Notes under the pieces: generated by a model
What the model was told of the DNA's origin: nothing
Databases searched by the model: none
Seen by the model: only the letters and a program-made list of their open reading frames with translations
Part shown: positions 1 through 8,718 of the stretch, one piece after another
How the letters are laid out: the number at the start of each line of letters is the position of its first letter
Numbering within the stretch: position 1 is the stretch's first letter
Position numbers and translations under genes: made by a program
NCBI GenBank assembly: GCA_019638495.1
Contig: JAHBTQ010000004.1
Location: 186,001 to 250,000 of the forward strand
Direction of reading: 5' to 3'
DNA from: Taibaiella sp.
GTDB taxonomy: Bacteria; Bacteroidota; Bacteroidia; Chitinophagales; Chitinophagaceae
DNA length: 64,000 nucleotides

Positions 1-765
1 ATAAGGCACAACAACTATCTCGGAACACTGAACCTCATACATAGCCTGCATAGCCGGTTGGAAAAGGTTAGCTATGTCAGTTCAGCTTTTTCGCTGAGCA
101 GCCGCGACGGACAAATAACCAACGAGCGCGAAAACGAAGACTATCGCAACCACTATGAGAAATTCAAAGTGCAAACCGAACAGGAGATTGTGCAAATATG
201 CGAAGCATACGGCCTGGCCTTGCAAATAACACGACCAAGTATTATATGCGGTCGCCTGGTAGACTACCCACATCACGTAATACCAAAGTTTCTCGTCTTC
301 TACTTGTTCGGAGCATTTTTTTACCGGGCAAAGCAGCACTACGGTAACCAACACATACGCATCCTGATGAATGCAACGTCCGGGTTGAACATTGTACCGG
401 TAGACTATGCAGCCAAGGCAATAGTGCGCGCACTGGCAACGGACATTAAAGAACTGAACATTGTAAGCAGGAAGAACCTTCCGAACACATTTACCATACC
501 TACGATGCTCAGATTGGTGGGCTGGCAGAACTACGAATTCCGCGAGCAGGTGCCCGCAGACATGAACGCGGTGGAGAAACTCTACTATAAAACTGTGGGC
601 CCTCAACTGAATAACTACCTGGCCACTCCTGATAATGGCGATGGATTCAATACAGATACGCTCAACTGGCTGATGGAGGACATCGGCGAACCTAATGTGG
701 AGGCCCATTTCCAGTCTCTTTGCACCTACGCAGTAGAGCGTCAGTTCACCAACCTATTAGCGTAA
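1..765 (+). CDS. Extended SDR / thioester-reductase-like NAD(P)-binding protein, 5'-truncated
   Basis: The reading frame is open from base 1, so the N-terminus with the glycine-rich nucleotide-binding loop lies outside the window; about 254 codons remain. The visible part begins with the NNYLGTLNL stretch and the SYVSSAF strand usual in extended short-chain dehydrogenases. The catalytic YxxxK follows as YEKFK (bases 154-168), then RPSIICGR. This arrangement fits the NAD_binding_4 (male-sterility, fatty acyl/thioester reductase) branch of the SDR superfamily. The stop TAA directly abuts the ATG of the next gene, so the two are probably translationally coupled. With that LnmK-like neighbour, a role in reducing a carrier-bound acyl product is possible, but this is inference; a sugar epimerase-like role is not excluded. 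Confidence 0.7.
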   Translation: MRHNNYLGTLNLIHSLHSRLEKVSYVSSAFSLSSRDGQITNERENEDYRNHYEKFKVQTEQEIVQICEAYGLALQITRPSIICGRLVDYPHHVIPKFLVFYLFGAFFYRAKQHYGNQHIRILMNATSGLNIVPVDYAAKAIVRALATDIKELNIVSRKNLPNTFTIPTMLRLVGWQNYEFREQVPADMNAVEKLYYKTVGPQLNNYLATPDNGDGFNTDTLNWLMEDIGEPNVEAHFQSLCTYAVERQFTNLLA

Positions 766-1872
766 ATGATCACCTCTACAAAACAGATGTATATGAACAG
801 CAGCCTGAAAACACTTGCCGAAATTCTTCCCGGCGTAAATGAGGGAGACCTGCTTTTGTCCCTAAAAGAGCCGGTAATGCACGTTTTTGACGCGATAATT
901 GTGCGTGAACGGCTGGAACAGTGGTTCGGAATTGACATTCCTGACTCCCGGTGGAACAACTTCACAACCCTTGCCGAGGCCATTGAATACTGCAGGGAAC
1001 AATCGGTAACCTCGGACAGCAACCCATGTATGCGCATCCACAAGATAGGGCTGCCGCAGATGGCTAACCGGGCCCTTTCTGAGAACTGGCTGCTTAAGGA
1101 GATTGGCGATATGCACTGGGAAATGCTAAGTAGAGGACTGGGGCAGCCATCATCTGAAATTGCAGATACATCGGGCAACAGACTGTATGCAGCTTTTGTT
1201 CGCATAAAATATTCACTATCTGCGCTGAATCACTTTACAGAGAATGAGACCCTGGGGCTGGCGGGCACCATGACGCGATTCAAGGAATGTGCTTACATGA
1301 GCCGGATAGCCGGCACTTGTGGCGACAAGCGCATAAGCGCCTCGCTGATGACAAGCTTCCTGGCACGAAGAGACAACAACAACGCACGCATCGAGCGCAG
1401 CATGCCCGCACTGGCCACGAACAGGATAGCGAAAGTAGCACAGGTGCCCGAAATGTTCTCCGAATACAGGGAGATAAAGAAAGGCCTGGCAAACGAGATA
1501 ATTTCCGGCGACTACAAGTTCAAAATAACTGATGAAACGCTGGAACAAATGGAACACAGCATAAACCCTCACTTTGAGATAAACGGAGCCGGCCTGCTAT
1601 ACTTTGCCAGCTACCCCATCATTGCCGACCGCTGTGCAACAAAATTCTTCAGAGGCACATTGGGGATGCATGACTTTGACAAGATCTATCATACCATACA
1701 TAGGGACATCTTCTATTTTGCAAACTGCAATGCTGATGACGAAATTGTGATTTCGCTGAATGCTGCCGAACAACTGAATGAGCATGAAGTGCAACTGACC
1801 ATGTCTATGCATCGGAAATATGACGGCCAACTCATGGCCAGGATCCTGACCGTGAAACAGAAGAAGAGTTGA
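766..1872 (+). CDS. LnmK / Pnap_2097-like biosynthetic protein with degenerate ACP-like N-terminus
   Basis: A 368-residue protein without signal peptide or membrane segment. Residues about 10-75 resemble an acyl carrier protein in pattern (helix, then FGIDIPDSRW, then a helix ending in AIEYCRE). However, the Asp-Ser that would carry phosphopantetheine is not visible; the equivalent stretch reads MHVFDA. The remainder (SENWLLKEIGDMHW, NRLYAAFVRIKY, and FEINGAGLLYFASYPIIADR near residues 270-290) recalls the double hot-dog LnmK family of bifunctional acyltransferase/decarboxylases and the related Pnap_2097 biosynthetic family, found in polyketide and NRPS clusters. The family assignment is from memory of motifs and is moderate. 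The ATG follows the upstream TAA with no gap; a second in-frame ATG lies at 787. It probably belongs to a biosynthetic cluster extending left of the window. Confidence 0.5.
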   Translation: MITSTKQMYMNSSLKTLAEILPGVNEGDLLLSLKEPVMHVFDAIIVRERLEQWFGIDIPDSRWNNFTTLAEAIEYCREQSVTSDSNPCMRIHKIGLPQMANRALSENWLLKEIGDMHWEMLSRGLGQPSSEIADTSGNRLYAAFVRIKYSLSALNHFTENETLGLAGTMTRFKECAYMSRIAGTCGDKRISASLMTSFLARRDNNNARIERSMPALATNRIAKVAQVPEMFSEYREIKKGLANEIISGDYKFKITDETLEQMEHSINPHFEINGAGLLYFASYPIIADRCATKFFRGTLGMHDFDKIYHTIHRDIFYFANCNADDEIVISLNAAEQLNEHEVQLTMSMHRKYDGQLMARILTVKQKKS

Positions 1873-1878
1873 CCCGGT

Positions 1879-2763
1879 CTACCCGCCTATCGTCACCAGT
1901 TTTTCATCTATTGTGTTATTCGCATCGTCATGCAGTCTCACCCGATAGATACCGGCAGGATCGCGTTTTGAGTAGAACTCAACCACAACCGCCGACCCGT
2001 CTCTATCTGTGACTATGCCACCATCCAGCCGCTTATAGAGAGAACCGTCGCTCCTATAGACTGACACATGCACATTGCGAAACACCTGGGCTTGCGTCCA
2101 CCGAAGGTTAACAAAAGCCTTTTCCTCTTTTCTCCTTACCACCGGCCCTACGCCAGAGGTGTCAATTCGGTAGTTAACATATTGCTTTGGAGGAGGCAAT
2201 TTTAGTTTTCCCGCCACGTATTTTGCGAAATTCTCTGACTCCACAGGCGCACTCTCAGCATAAAGCGTTTCGATCCCAAAATTGTTTGTATACATCCAGA
2301 CCAGGTGCTGCGCCAGAACTAAGGGCAAATTGTTCCGCCGAACGTATTGTAAAGTGGTAACGAGCGACGTATCAAGTTGACGTACGAAGGTATATTCGGC
2401 ATCCACCACCGGGCATTGCGCGTTGGCGTTACCGCAAAATGCGGTGACCGCCGTATCCTTAACTTCGCAGGGGTTTAACGGTATAAGGTCTCCACCTAAT
2501 GTAACAAGTGGCTGATGACCGTCGTCCGGAGCCTTGTACATTAAGCCAGTTTCTGTTTTGATGATAATTGTGTCTTTCACATTACTCACCAGCCTCATTT
2601 TCATGGCATTTCGCTGCAAACGGCCATTTGAAAACACCCGTAATGTGATCATTTTTTTGCCTATCGCGATGCGAATGGGTATAACTTTCACCCTTGCGCC
2701 CGCTATGTCTGAGAGCAATAGTAGAGATACCATCAAGAAGCAACTGACATAGCCCTTTTGCAT
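1879..2763 (-). CDS. Secreted or periplasmic protein of unknown function
   Basis: A 294-residue protein with a clear signal peptide (positive start, then LMVSLLLLSDIAGA). No cysteine lipobox follows, so a periplasmic or secreted location is likely. The C-terminal 90 residues (AFVNLRWTQAQVFRNVHVSVYRSDG to the end, with DPAGIYRVRL) look like an immunoglobulin or fibronectin-like beta-sandwich. The central region contains a cysteine pair (NPCEVKDTAVTAFCGNANAQC). I do not recognise the family. It converges on the preceding biosynthetic gene with a 6-bp gap and is apparently monocistronic. A TAATTTTA sequence upstream on the minus strand resembles a degenerate -7 box. Confidence 0.6.
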   Translation of the reverse strand: MQKGYVSCFLMVSLLLLSDIAGARVKVIPIRIAIGKKMITLRVFSNGRLQRNAMKMRLVSNVKDTIIIKTETGLMYKAPDDGHQPLVTLGGDLIPLNPCEVKDTAVTAFCGNANAQCPVVDAEYTFVRQLDTSLVTTLQYVRRNNLPLVLAQHLVWMYTNNFGIETLYAESAPVESENFAKYVAGKLKLPPPKQYVNYRIDTSGVGPVVRRKEEKAFVNLRWTQAQVFRNVHVSVYRSDGSLYKRLDGGIVTDRDGSAVVVEFYSKRDPAGIYRVRLHDDANNTIDEKLVTIGG

Positions 2764-2883
2764 AAAAAATAATTAGAAACTAAAATTAGCGAATCAAATT
2801 CACATTGTCAATATATCTCATCTTACTATGCCAGGCACTTATTACTACAGTAATATGACTATGGTGGGCTGCCCCAAATAAAG

Positions 2884-2911
2884 TTGAACAATGCCAAAAG
2901 GCATAACTTTG
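2884..2911 (+). promoter_or_regulatory. Bacteroidota-type promoter for ccmE
   Basis: TTG at 2884-2886 and TAACTTTG at 2904-2911 are separated by 17 bp, matching the Bacteroidota -33/-7 consensus (TTG, TAnnTTTG). Transcription would start near 2917. This lies inside the longest reading frame from 2891 and decides for the downstream ATG at 2933. Confidence 0.7.
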
Positions 2912-2932
2912 CGCGCGGCAAAGCCGAACGGA

Positions 2933-3325
2933 ATGAAAAAGACACAAATTGTATTACTGGTTTTGATAATGGCGGCAATTGCAGTCCTCATTAGCGTGTT
3001 TGGAGACTTCAGTTCCTACGAGACATTTGCTTCTGCGGCAAAAGACCCCAAGAAAAGCTACTACATTATAGGCACGCTCGATACAACTCATGCAATGCAT
3101 TATGACCCAAAGGCCGACGCCAATCATTTCACCTTCTATGCAAAAGACAAAGCAGGGACCGAGAGCAAGGTGATATTTAGTGGCGAAAAGCCCCGCGATA
3201 TAGAAAAATCTGAGCAGATAGTAATGATGGGGTTCATGGACGGAGACACGTTCCACTGCTCCAAAATACAGATGAAGTGTCCGTCTAAATACAAGAAGGA
3301 CCAGGTGGCCGTGGGGAAAGGCTAG
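2933..3325 (+). CDS. ccmE: Cytochrome c maturation protein CcmE (heme chaperone)
   Basis: A 130-residue protein: one N-terminal membrane anchor (IVLLVLIMAAIAVLISVF) followed by a small OB-fold domain on the outer side of the inner membrane. CcmE carries heme covalently and hands it to the CcmF lyase. Classical CcmE binds heme through His in HxxxY; here the matching site near the C-terminus reads CPSKY, the CxxxY variant known from some bacteria and archaea. The ATG at 2933 is preferred over 2891 because a well-spaced promoter overlaps the longer frame and because the anchor then begins directly after MKKTQ. The ccmF-like gene follows after about 100 bp on the same strand. Confidence 0.8.
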   Translation: MKKTQIVLLVLIMAAIAVLISVFGDFSSYETFASAAKDPKKSYYIIGTLDTTHAMHYDPKADANHFTFYAKDKAGTESKVIFSGEKPRDIEKSEQIVMMGFMDGDTFHCSKIQMKCPSKYKKDQVAVGKG

Positions 3326-3333
3326 ATTTTATC

Positions 3334-3420
3334 AGTAGTAAGTAGAAAGTCAATAGTATCCTGAAAGCGCAACCAACGTAACGCCGACAACAACATTCGA
3401 CTTTGTACTTATGACTTACG
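3334..3420. repeat. Short inverted repeat between ccmE and ccmF
   Basis: The stretch around 3334-3352 (AGTAAGTAGAAAGTC) is nearly the reverse complement of GACTTTGTACTTATGACT at about 3400-3417. The right arm also shows 7-bp periodicity (ACTTATG, ACTTACG, ACTAAAA). It has no T-run and is more like the dispersed intergenic repeats of this genome than a terminator. Confidence 0.45.
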
Positions 3421-3429
3421 ACTAAAACA

Positions 3430-5919
3430 ATGGACGCAATAAAATTCGCAGGTGAGCATTTGTGGCCCGGGCAACTGGGTCATTTCTTTGTTATTGTCTC
3501 GTTTGTGACAGCCCTATTAAGTTCTATTAGTTACTTCGCTGCTGCCCGAAGTGAACAGGCTATGGACGGGGGCAAAGGATGGCTCACTATGGCCCGTGGG
3601 GCATTTGTATTACACGCTGCGTCTATCATCGCTATTTTCACCGCGCTTTTCTACATTATCACCCGCCACCTTTTTGAATATCACTATGCATGGGAACACT
3701 CTTCGCGGGATATGCCCGGAGAGTACCTGCTTTCGTGTTTCTGGGAGGGCCAGCAGGGCAGTTTTATGCTTTGGATGTTCTGGCATGCAGTGCTGGGACT
3801 GATAGTAATGAGGACGGCAAAGGACCTGGAAAGCCGCACCATGACCATAATAGCGTTTGTACAAGCTATACTGGCCACAATGATATTGGGCATTTACCTC
3901 GGGCCAGATATAAAAATCGGCACCACGCCATTTATGCTCCTGCGCAATGCAATGCAGAATGCGCCGATATTCTCTTCGCCCGACTACCTGAACTTTGTTA
4001 AAGATGGCAATGGACTGAATGTATTGTTACAGAACTACTGGATGGTTATTCACCCACCGGTACTGTTCCTGGGCTTTGCGCTTACTCTTATCCCTTTTGC
4101 CTACTGCATTGCAGCCTTGTGGAAGGGCGACTATCAGCGCTTTATTCAACCGACACTTGCGTGGTCCCTGGCCGGTGGTGCGGTGCTGGGTACCGGCATC
4201 ATGATGGGTGGAGCCTGGGCCTATGAGTCGCTAAACTTTGGTGGCTACTGGGCGTGGGACCCCGTGGAGAATGCATCCCTCGTTCCCTGGCTCACTCTTA
4301 TAGCCGGTCTGCACACGCTGCTCGTATACAGGAATACCAAACGCGCACTTACAATAACATTCGTGCTTCTATTGCTCACACACCTACTGGTATGGTACTC
4401 TACATTCCTTACCAGAACGGGCATTTTGGGCAAGACATCTGTACATGCCTTTACCGGCGACGGCACTGCGCTTACCTACCACCTGCTTATAGTGATTGGT
4501 GCCCTGCTACTACTCAGCAAAGTATTGTTACTCGTTCGCTGGAAACAATTGCCACGCATAAAGACAGAGGAAGAAACACTATCACGCGAGTTCTGGATGT
4601 TCATTGGTGCGGTTATCCTTTTCCTCGCTTCTATACAGATAGCGGTAACTACTTCGATACCCGTGTGGGCACCACTTGCCAAATGGATCACGGGCAAAGA
4701 GTTTGCACCACCTACCGATGTTATGAGTCACTACAACAACATCCAGGTATGGGTGGCTATAATTGTGGGACTCCTTTCCGGGGCTATCTTGTATCTGCGC
4801 TACAAGAACAGTGACGGCAAAACAGTGGGCAAACGACTGGGTATAGTAACTCTTATCTCGCTGGTATTGACCGGGCTCCTGGCATGGGGACAGGAAATAA
4901 AAACATGGCAGTATGACATTATGTTGTTTGCATCGCTCTTCGGCATTGTTGCTACAATCTACTATGGCATTTCTGTGCAAAAGCTGAAGTTCAAGAAGCT
5001 GGGACCAGCGGTTACACACCTTGGCTTCGCGGCTATTCTTTTGGGCATCTTACTTTCCAGTTACAACAAGCACGCGATCTCCCTCAACACCACAGGCCTT
5101 TCATTTAACCTGGAAAAGAAAACACAAGCGGAGACCATACAGGAAAATATGGAGAACATGATCCTGTTCCGCAATATACCTGTGGCCATGGGCCAATATA
5201 CTGCTACCTACATTGGGGACAGCGCAGTGGGTGGCAAAGACAAGAGGATCTATTATCGTGTTTCTTTCGACCGATATGACAGCTCGGCTAAAAAGCTTGC
5301 CGAGCATTTTATGCTCTACCCGGACGCTTTTATCAATCCTAAAGGGATGCAAGGCATGAGCGCCAACCCAAGCACAAAACACTACCTGAATAAGGACATA
5401 TTCACCTACATCAGCAGTGCTGCCGACAGAACAAAATCTGACACCAGCACCTACCACACACACACAGTAAACAAGCCCGGTGACACCGTATATCTGAACA
5501 ATGGATTCATGATCTTTAATGGATTCAGCAACGAGATCAATGATAAACGCTACATACCCAAAGAAGGTGACCTGGCTGTAAAAGCCCGCCTCTCGGTTTA
5601 TGACACAAAGGGCCAACGAAGGGAAATAGCGCCAATATACATTCTGCGTGACAGGCAATACATAACCCAGGTGGATGACACGCTGGAAGACATGTCGCTC
5701 TACACACGCTTTGGCGCGCTTAATGTGCACTCCAAGGACTCCGCCTCCGTAGATATAATGGTGCGCCAAACGAACCCGATGGATGACTTCATTGTGCTGA
5801 AAGCCCTTGTATTCCCGTACATCAATGTCCTTTGGCTGGGCATCGTTATCATGGTCTTTGGCTTCAGCATTAGCCTGGGCGATGCACTAAACCGCAAGGT
5901 AAAAACGCCAAAAGCATAA
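3430..5919 (+). CDS. ccmF: Cytochrome c heme lyase CcmF/CcsA-like
   Basis: An 829-residue polytopic membrane protein of the heme-handling family. It has about twelve or more hydrophobic segments and the tryptophan-rich heme-binding signature WAWDPVEN at about residues 274-281, within GGYWAWDPVENASLVPWL. Conserved histidines flank it (IHPPVLFLGF near residue 210; VHAFTGDG near residue 340). A soluble domain of about 220 residues near the C-terminus (residues 560-780) precedes a last membrane helix, as in Bacteroidota CcmF. It attaches heme to the CxxCH of apocytochromes on the periplasmic side and takes heme from CcmE, encoded just upstream. Length exceeds the proteobacterial CcmF (about 650), which is usual in this phylum. 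Confidence 0.9.
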   Translation: MDAIKFAGEHLWPGQLGHFFVIVSFVTALLSSISYFAAARSEQAMDGGKGWLTMARGAFVLHAASIIAIFTALFYIITRHLFEYHYAWEHSSRDMPGEYLLSCFWEGQQGSFMLWMFWHAVLGLIVMRTAKDLESRTMTIIAFVQAILATMILGIYLGPDIKIGTTPFMLLRNAMQNAPIFSSPDYLNFVKDGNGLNVLLQNYWMVIHPPVLFLGFALTLIPFAYCIAALWKGDYQRFIQPTLAWSLAGGAVLGTGIMMGGAWAYESLNFGGYWAWDPVENASLVPWLTLIAGLHTLLVYRNTKRALTITFVLLLLTHLLVWYSTFLTRTGILGKTSVHAFTGDGTALTYHLLIVIGALLLLSKVLLLVRWKQLPRIKTEEETLSREFWMFIGAVILFLASIQIAVTTSIPVWAPLAKWITGKEFAPPTDVMSHYNNIQVWVAIIVGLLSGAILYLRYKNSDGKTVGKRLGIVTLISLVLTGLLAWGQEIKTWQYDIMLFASLFGIVATIYYGISVQKLKFKKLGPAVTHLGFAAILLGILLSSYNKHAISLNTTGLSFNLEKKTQAETIQENMENMILFRNIPVAMGQYTATYIGDSAVGGKDKRIYYRVSFDRYDSSAKKLAEHFMLYPDAFINPKGMQGMSANPSTKHYLNKDIFTYISSAADRTKSDTSTYHTHTVNKPGDTVYLNNGFMIFNGFSNEINDKRYIPKEGDLAVKARLSVYDTKGQRREIAPIYILRDRQYITQVDDTLEDMSLYTRFGALNVHSKDSASVDIMVRQTNPMDDFIVLKALVFPYINVLWLGIVIMVFGFSISLGDALNRKVKTPKA

Positions 5920-5946
5920 CCGTTCTACCGGTTATCAATTATTTTC

Positions 5947-5954
5947 TAATTTTG
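5947..5954 (+). promoter_or_regulatory. -7 promoter box for yajQ
   Basis: TAATTTTG matches the TAnnTTTG consensus 20 bp before the yajQ ATG. No convincing -33 TTG was found. Confidence 0.45.
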
Positions 5955-5974
5955 AGATCGCTAAATCACACGCT

Positions 5975-6466
5975 ATGCCATCATTCGATATCGCCAGCAA
6001 GGTAGACCTGCAGACACTTGACAATGCAGTGAACATCGCCAAAAAGGAAATAGACAACCGCTATGACTTTAAGGGAACACATGTGCTGCTGGAACTGAAC
6101 AAAAAAGATATGACGATTGCGGTGGAGGTAGATACCGATATGAAGCTGAAACAACTGGAAGATGTGCTGCTGACCAAGGCAATGCGCCAGGGTCTTGAAG
6201 CTAACTGCTTCGATATGACCAAAGAGCCATCAGCATCCGGCAAGTACATTCGCAAGACGATAGCTATAAAAAACGGTATTGACCGCGACAATGCCAAGAA
6301 GATAGTGAAACTGATAAAGGACAGCGGCGAAAAAGTGCAGGCAGCTATAATGGATGACATCATCCGCGTTACCGGTAAAAAAATCGACGATCTGCAGGCG
6401 GTGATAGCAGTGTGCCGTGGCGCCAACCTTGACCTGCCGCTGCAGTACATCAACATGAAAAGCTAA
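5975..6466 (+). CDS. yajQ: YajQ family cyclic-di-GMP-binding protein (UPF0234)
   Basis: A 163-residue soluble protein matching YajQ along its whole length. It starts MPSFDIASKVDLQTLDNAVNIAKKEI, has NRYDFKG in the first third, and ends near LPLQYINM. YajQ proteins fold as two ferredoxin-like domains; some members bind cyclic-di-GMP (shown in Xanthomonas) or nucleotides, but no catalytic activity is established. The start is the only one that keeps the family N-terminus. It stands alone between ccmF and the convergent rarA. Confidence 0.92.
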   Translation: MPSFDIASKVDLQTLDNAVNIAKKEIDNRYDFKGTHVLLELNKKDMTIAVEVDTDMKLKQLEDVLLTKAMRQGLEANCFDMTKEPSASGKYIRKTIAIKNGIDRDNAKKIVKLIKDSGEKVQAAIMDDIIRVTGKKIDDLQAVIAVCRGANLDLPLQYINMKS

Positions 6467-6658
6467 GGAGAATTTCCAGTAGCGAAATTCCAAATTCCAA
6501 AAAGGAAAATTCTAAACGCCGAAGGAGTAACCAACCACTAAGGACACTAAAGGGAAGCACTAACAGCTCCAGTGGTGTTCTCTGTCCGGGTCATAAAGGC
6601 TTTCAACATCTATTTGCAGGTAAAATTTTGAACTGCTTCGAATGTAATACCAAGCCCT

Positions 6659-6713
6659 AATTCCAAATTCCAAATTCCAAATTCCAAATTCTAAATTCCA
6701 AATTCCAAATTCC
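6659..6713. repeat. Heptameric tandem repeat (AAATTCC)n
   Basis: About eight units of AAATTCC with one AAATTCT variant run up to the rarA stop codon. A shorter copy of the same motif lies near 6486-6515. Similar AATTCC-type units recur at 57140-57170. Confidence 0.85.
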
Positions 6714-7981
6714 TAGTACCCATACTTCTCTTTCCAGCAATTGCGCAGGTACTCGCGCAAACGAGCTTCGGCAGCATTGTTACCCGGGTCATAGAGTTTG
6801 GCACCAGACACTGCATCTGGCATAAACTCCTGTTCTATAAAGTTTCCGGCATAGTCATGCGCGTACTCATAATTTCTTCCATAGTCCAGTTTCTTCATCA
6901 ATCCGGTCGGCGCATTACGTATGTGCAGCGGAACCGGCAGATCGCCTGTTTTTGAAACCAACTCCTGCGCCTTGTTGATAGCCATGTATGCGGCATTGCT
7001 CTTTGGCGACGATGCGAGGTAGGTAACCGCCTGCGATAGAATTATCCTACACTCCGGATAACCGATCATCTCTACAGCCTGGAAACAACTCGTAGCCAAA
7101 AGAAGTGCATTAGGGTTTGCATTTCCTATGTCTTCACTAGCCAATATTACCAGACGCCGGGCAATGAACTTAGGGTCTTCCCCACCCTCTATCATGCGCG
7201 CCAGGTAGTATACAGCAGCATTGGGGTCGCTGCCCCTTACCGACTTAATAAACGCGGAAATGATATCGTAGTGCTGCTCACCCGTCTTGTCGTAGAGAGC
7301 CATTTTCTTCTGCACTATATCCATCACTACCTTGTCGGTCAAGGTCTTTTCACCGGCCGGCATTGAGCCTGCGATCAGTTCAGTCAGATTCAGCAACTTG
7401 CGGGCATCACCCCCGCTTAATCTCAATAGTGCATCCCACTCCTGTATTTGCAACTTTTGTTCTCGCAACCAGTCGTCCTTTTCGATTGCCTGGTGCACCA
7501 GTGCTTTTAAATGCTCAGCGGTCAGCGGTTGCAACACATAAACCTGGCACCTGCTCAGCAAGGCGCTTATTACCTCAAATGATGGGTTCTCTGTAGTAGC
7601 ACCTATAAGGGTGATGATCCCCTTCTCCACTGCTCCCAGCAGGCTATCTTGCTGTGCTTTGTTGAACCGGTGAATTTCATCGATGAAAAGTAGTGCATGC
7701 CCTGCCTTGCGAGCCTGCTCTATTACATTGCGCACATCCTTCACACCGCTGTCTATGGCACTTAGCGTAAAAAACAGCATCCCCAGGGAATTGGCAATGA
7801 TCTGTGCCAATGTGGTCTTGCCCACGCCCGGCGGGCCCCAGAATATCAATGATCGGGGCTGCTTGTTGTGAATCATCTGCTCCAGTACCCTACCCTGACC
7901 CACCAGGTGTTCCTGCCCTATAAAGTCGTCCAGGGTCCTCGGCCTTACTCGTTCTGCCAGTGGAGTATTGCTGCCGTTCAT
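6713..7981 (-). CDS. rarA: Replication-associated recombination protein A, AAA+ ATPase
   Basis: A 422-residue AAA+ ATPase of the RarA/MgsA/WRNIP1 family, which acts at stalled replication forks. Walker A GPPGVGKT sits at residues 49-56 and Walker B LLFIDEIHRF at about 97-106. These are followed by GATTENPSFEV (sensor 1) and ALLSRCQVY with its arginine finger. The C-terminal clamp-loader-like region contains AVYYLARMIEGGEDP and the NAYMAI-type motif (NAAYMAINKAQ). Length and motif order are normal for the family. The gene ends inside a heptamer repeat. It is divergent from the thioredoxin-fold gene, with about 40 bp between start codons. Confidence 0.95.
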   Translation of the reverse strand: MNGSNTPLAERVRPRTLDDFIGQEHLVGQGRVLEQMIHNKQPRSLIFWGPPGVGKTTLAQIIANSLGMLFFTLSAIDSGVKDVRNVIEQARKAGHALLFIDEIHRFNKAQQDSLLGAVEKGIITLIGATTENPSFEVISALLSRCQVYVLQPLTAEHLKALVHQAIEKDDWLREQKLQIQEWDALLRLSGGDARKLLNLTELIAGSMPAGEKTLTDKVVMDIVQKKMALYDKTGEQHYDIISAFIKSVRGSDPNAAVYYLARMIEGGEDPKFIARRLVILASEDIGNANPNALLLATSCFQAVEMIGYPECRIILSQAVTYLASSPKSNAAYMAINKAQELVSKTGDLPVPLHIRNAPTGLMKKLDYGRNYEYAHDYAGNFIEQEFMPDAVSGAKLYDPGNNAAEARLREYLRNCWKEKYGY

Positions 7982-8022
7982 GTTTTAAGTTCTCCTTATT
8001 CTTTTATTCTATAAATTGCCAG

Positions 8023-8637
8023 ATGGTTCAGAAATTCGTTCTATCGCTTTTGGCTGCCTCCCTTGTGGTTTCCGCCCGTGCGCAGCAGGGTACCAAATCT
8101 ACGCAAAATACCGCCTCGGCCAATATCGACTATAAGCGTGAAGGTAGCCCTATGCCCTTGATGTATATGCGTGAATATCACGACACCTCTGCGGCAAATG
8201 CACCTGAACTCAACAAGAAAGAAAAGAAGAAACGCGCAAAAGCAGCACCTGTAGTTTCCCAGGACCACTACTCTACCCTGTCTAACAAAGACCTGGACAA
8301 TGGTAAGAGATTGCTAATAATGCTTTTCAACCCCACATGTAGTCATTGCGAGGAGATGACCATGCTAATGGAAGAAAACATAAAGATATTTAAGAAGACA
8401 GAGATCGTACTGCTGGCGGCGAAGCCAATGGCACCTTACCTGCCGGACTTTGCGGAAAGGTATCACATCGCCAAATACCCTATTATGCACATTGGCTACG
8501 ACAGCTCAAACTTTGTTGATAACATATTTACCTATCAGCGCTTGCCGCAACTAACCATCTACGACAGAGACAGAAAACTCCTCAAGATCTTCACGGGTGA
8601 AGTTCCGATAGATACACTGAAGAAATTTGTAGAATAA
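8023..8637 (+). CDS. Secreted thioredoxin-fold protein
   Basis: A 204-residue protein starting at ATG 8023, which gives an immediate signal peptide (FVLSLLAASLVVSARA). A longer frame from 7960 would overlap rarA and add residues before the signal peptide, so it was not chosen. After a low-complexity linker rich in Lys and Ala (residues 25-80) a thioredoxin fold begins. The CxxC is CSHC at residues 106-109, the cis-proline lies in LPQLTIYD, and the domain ends in IDTLKKFVE. It is likely a periplasmic thiol-disulfide protein of the TlpA/thioredoxin superfamily; the substrate is unknown. The neighbouring ccm genes make a role in cytochrome c maturation possible, but this is inference. Confidence 0.75.
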   Translation: MVQKFVLSLLAASLVVSARAQQGTKSTQNTASANIDYKREGSPMPLMYMREYHDTSAANAPELNKKEKKKRAKAAPVVSQDHYSTLSNKDLDNGKRLLIMLFNPTCSHCEEMTMLMEENIKIFKKTEIVLLAAKPMAPYLPDFAERYHIAKYPIMHIGYDSSNFVDNIFTYQRLPQLTIYDRDRKLLKIFTGEVPIDTLKKFVE

Positions 8638-8718
8638 TTACTTTCTGAAAAGGGGAGCAAAACCCATCTCCCTCCGGGTAAGGTAGAGACTAAGGCTGTT
8701 TTTTTGTGTATTAGCAGT

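Noticed and set aside
2891..2932. Longer ccmE start
   Set aside because: The promoter -7 box TAACTTTG lies inside this stretch, so the ribosome cannot start there from that transcript.
5101..5769. Minus-strand frame of 222 residues opposite ccmF
   Set aside because: Antisense shadow of the conserved CcmF-like gene with no recognisable motif.
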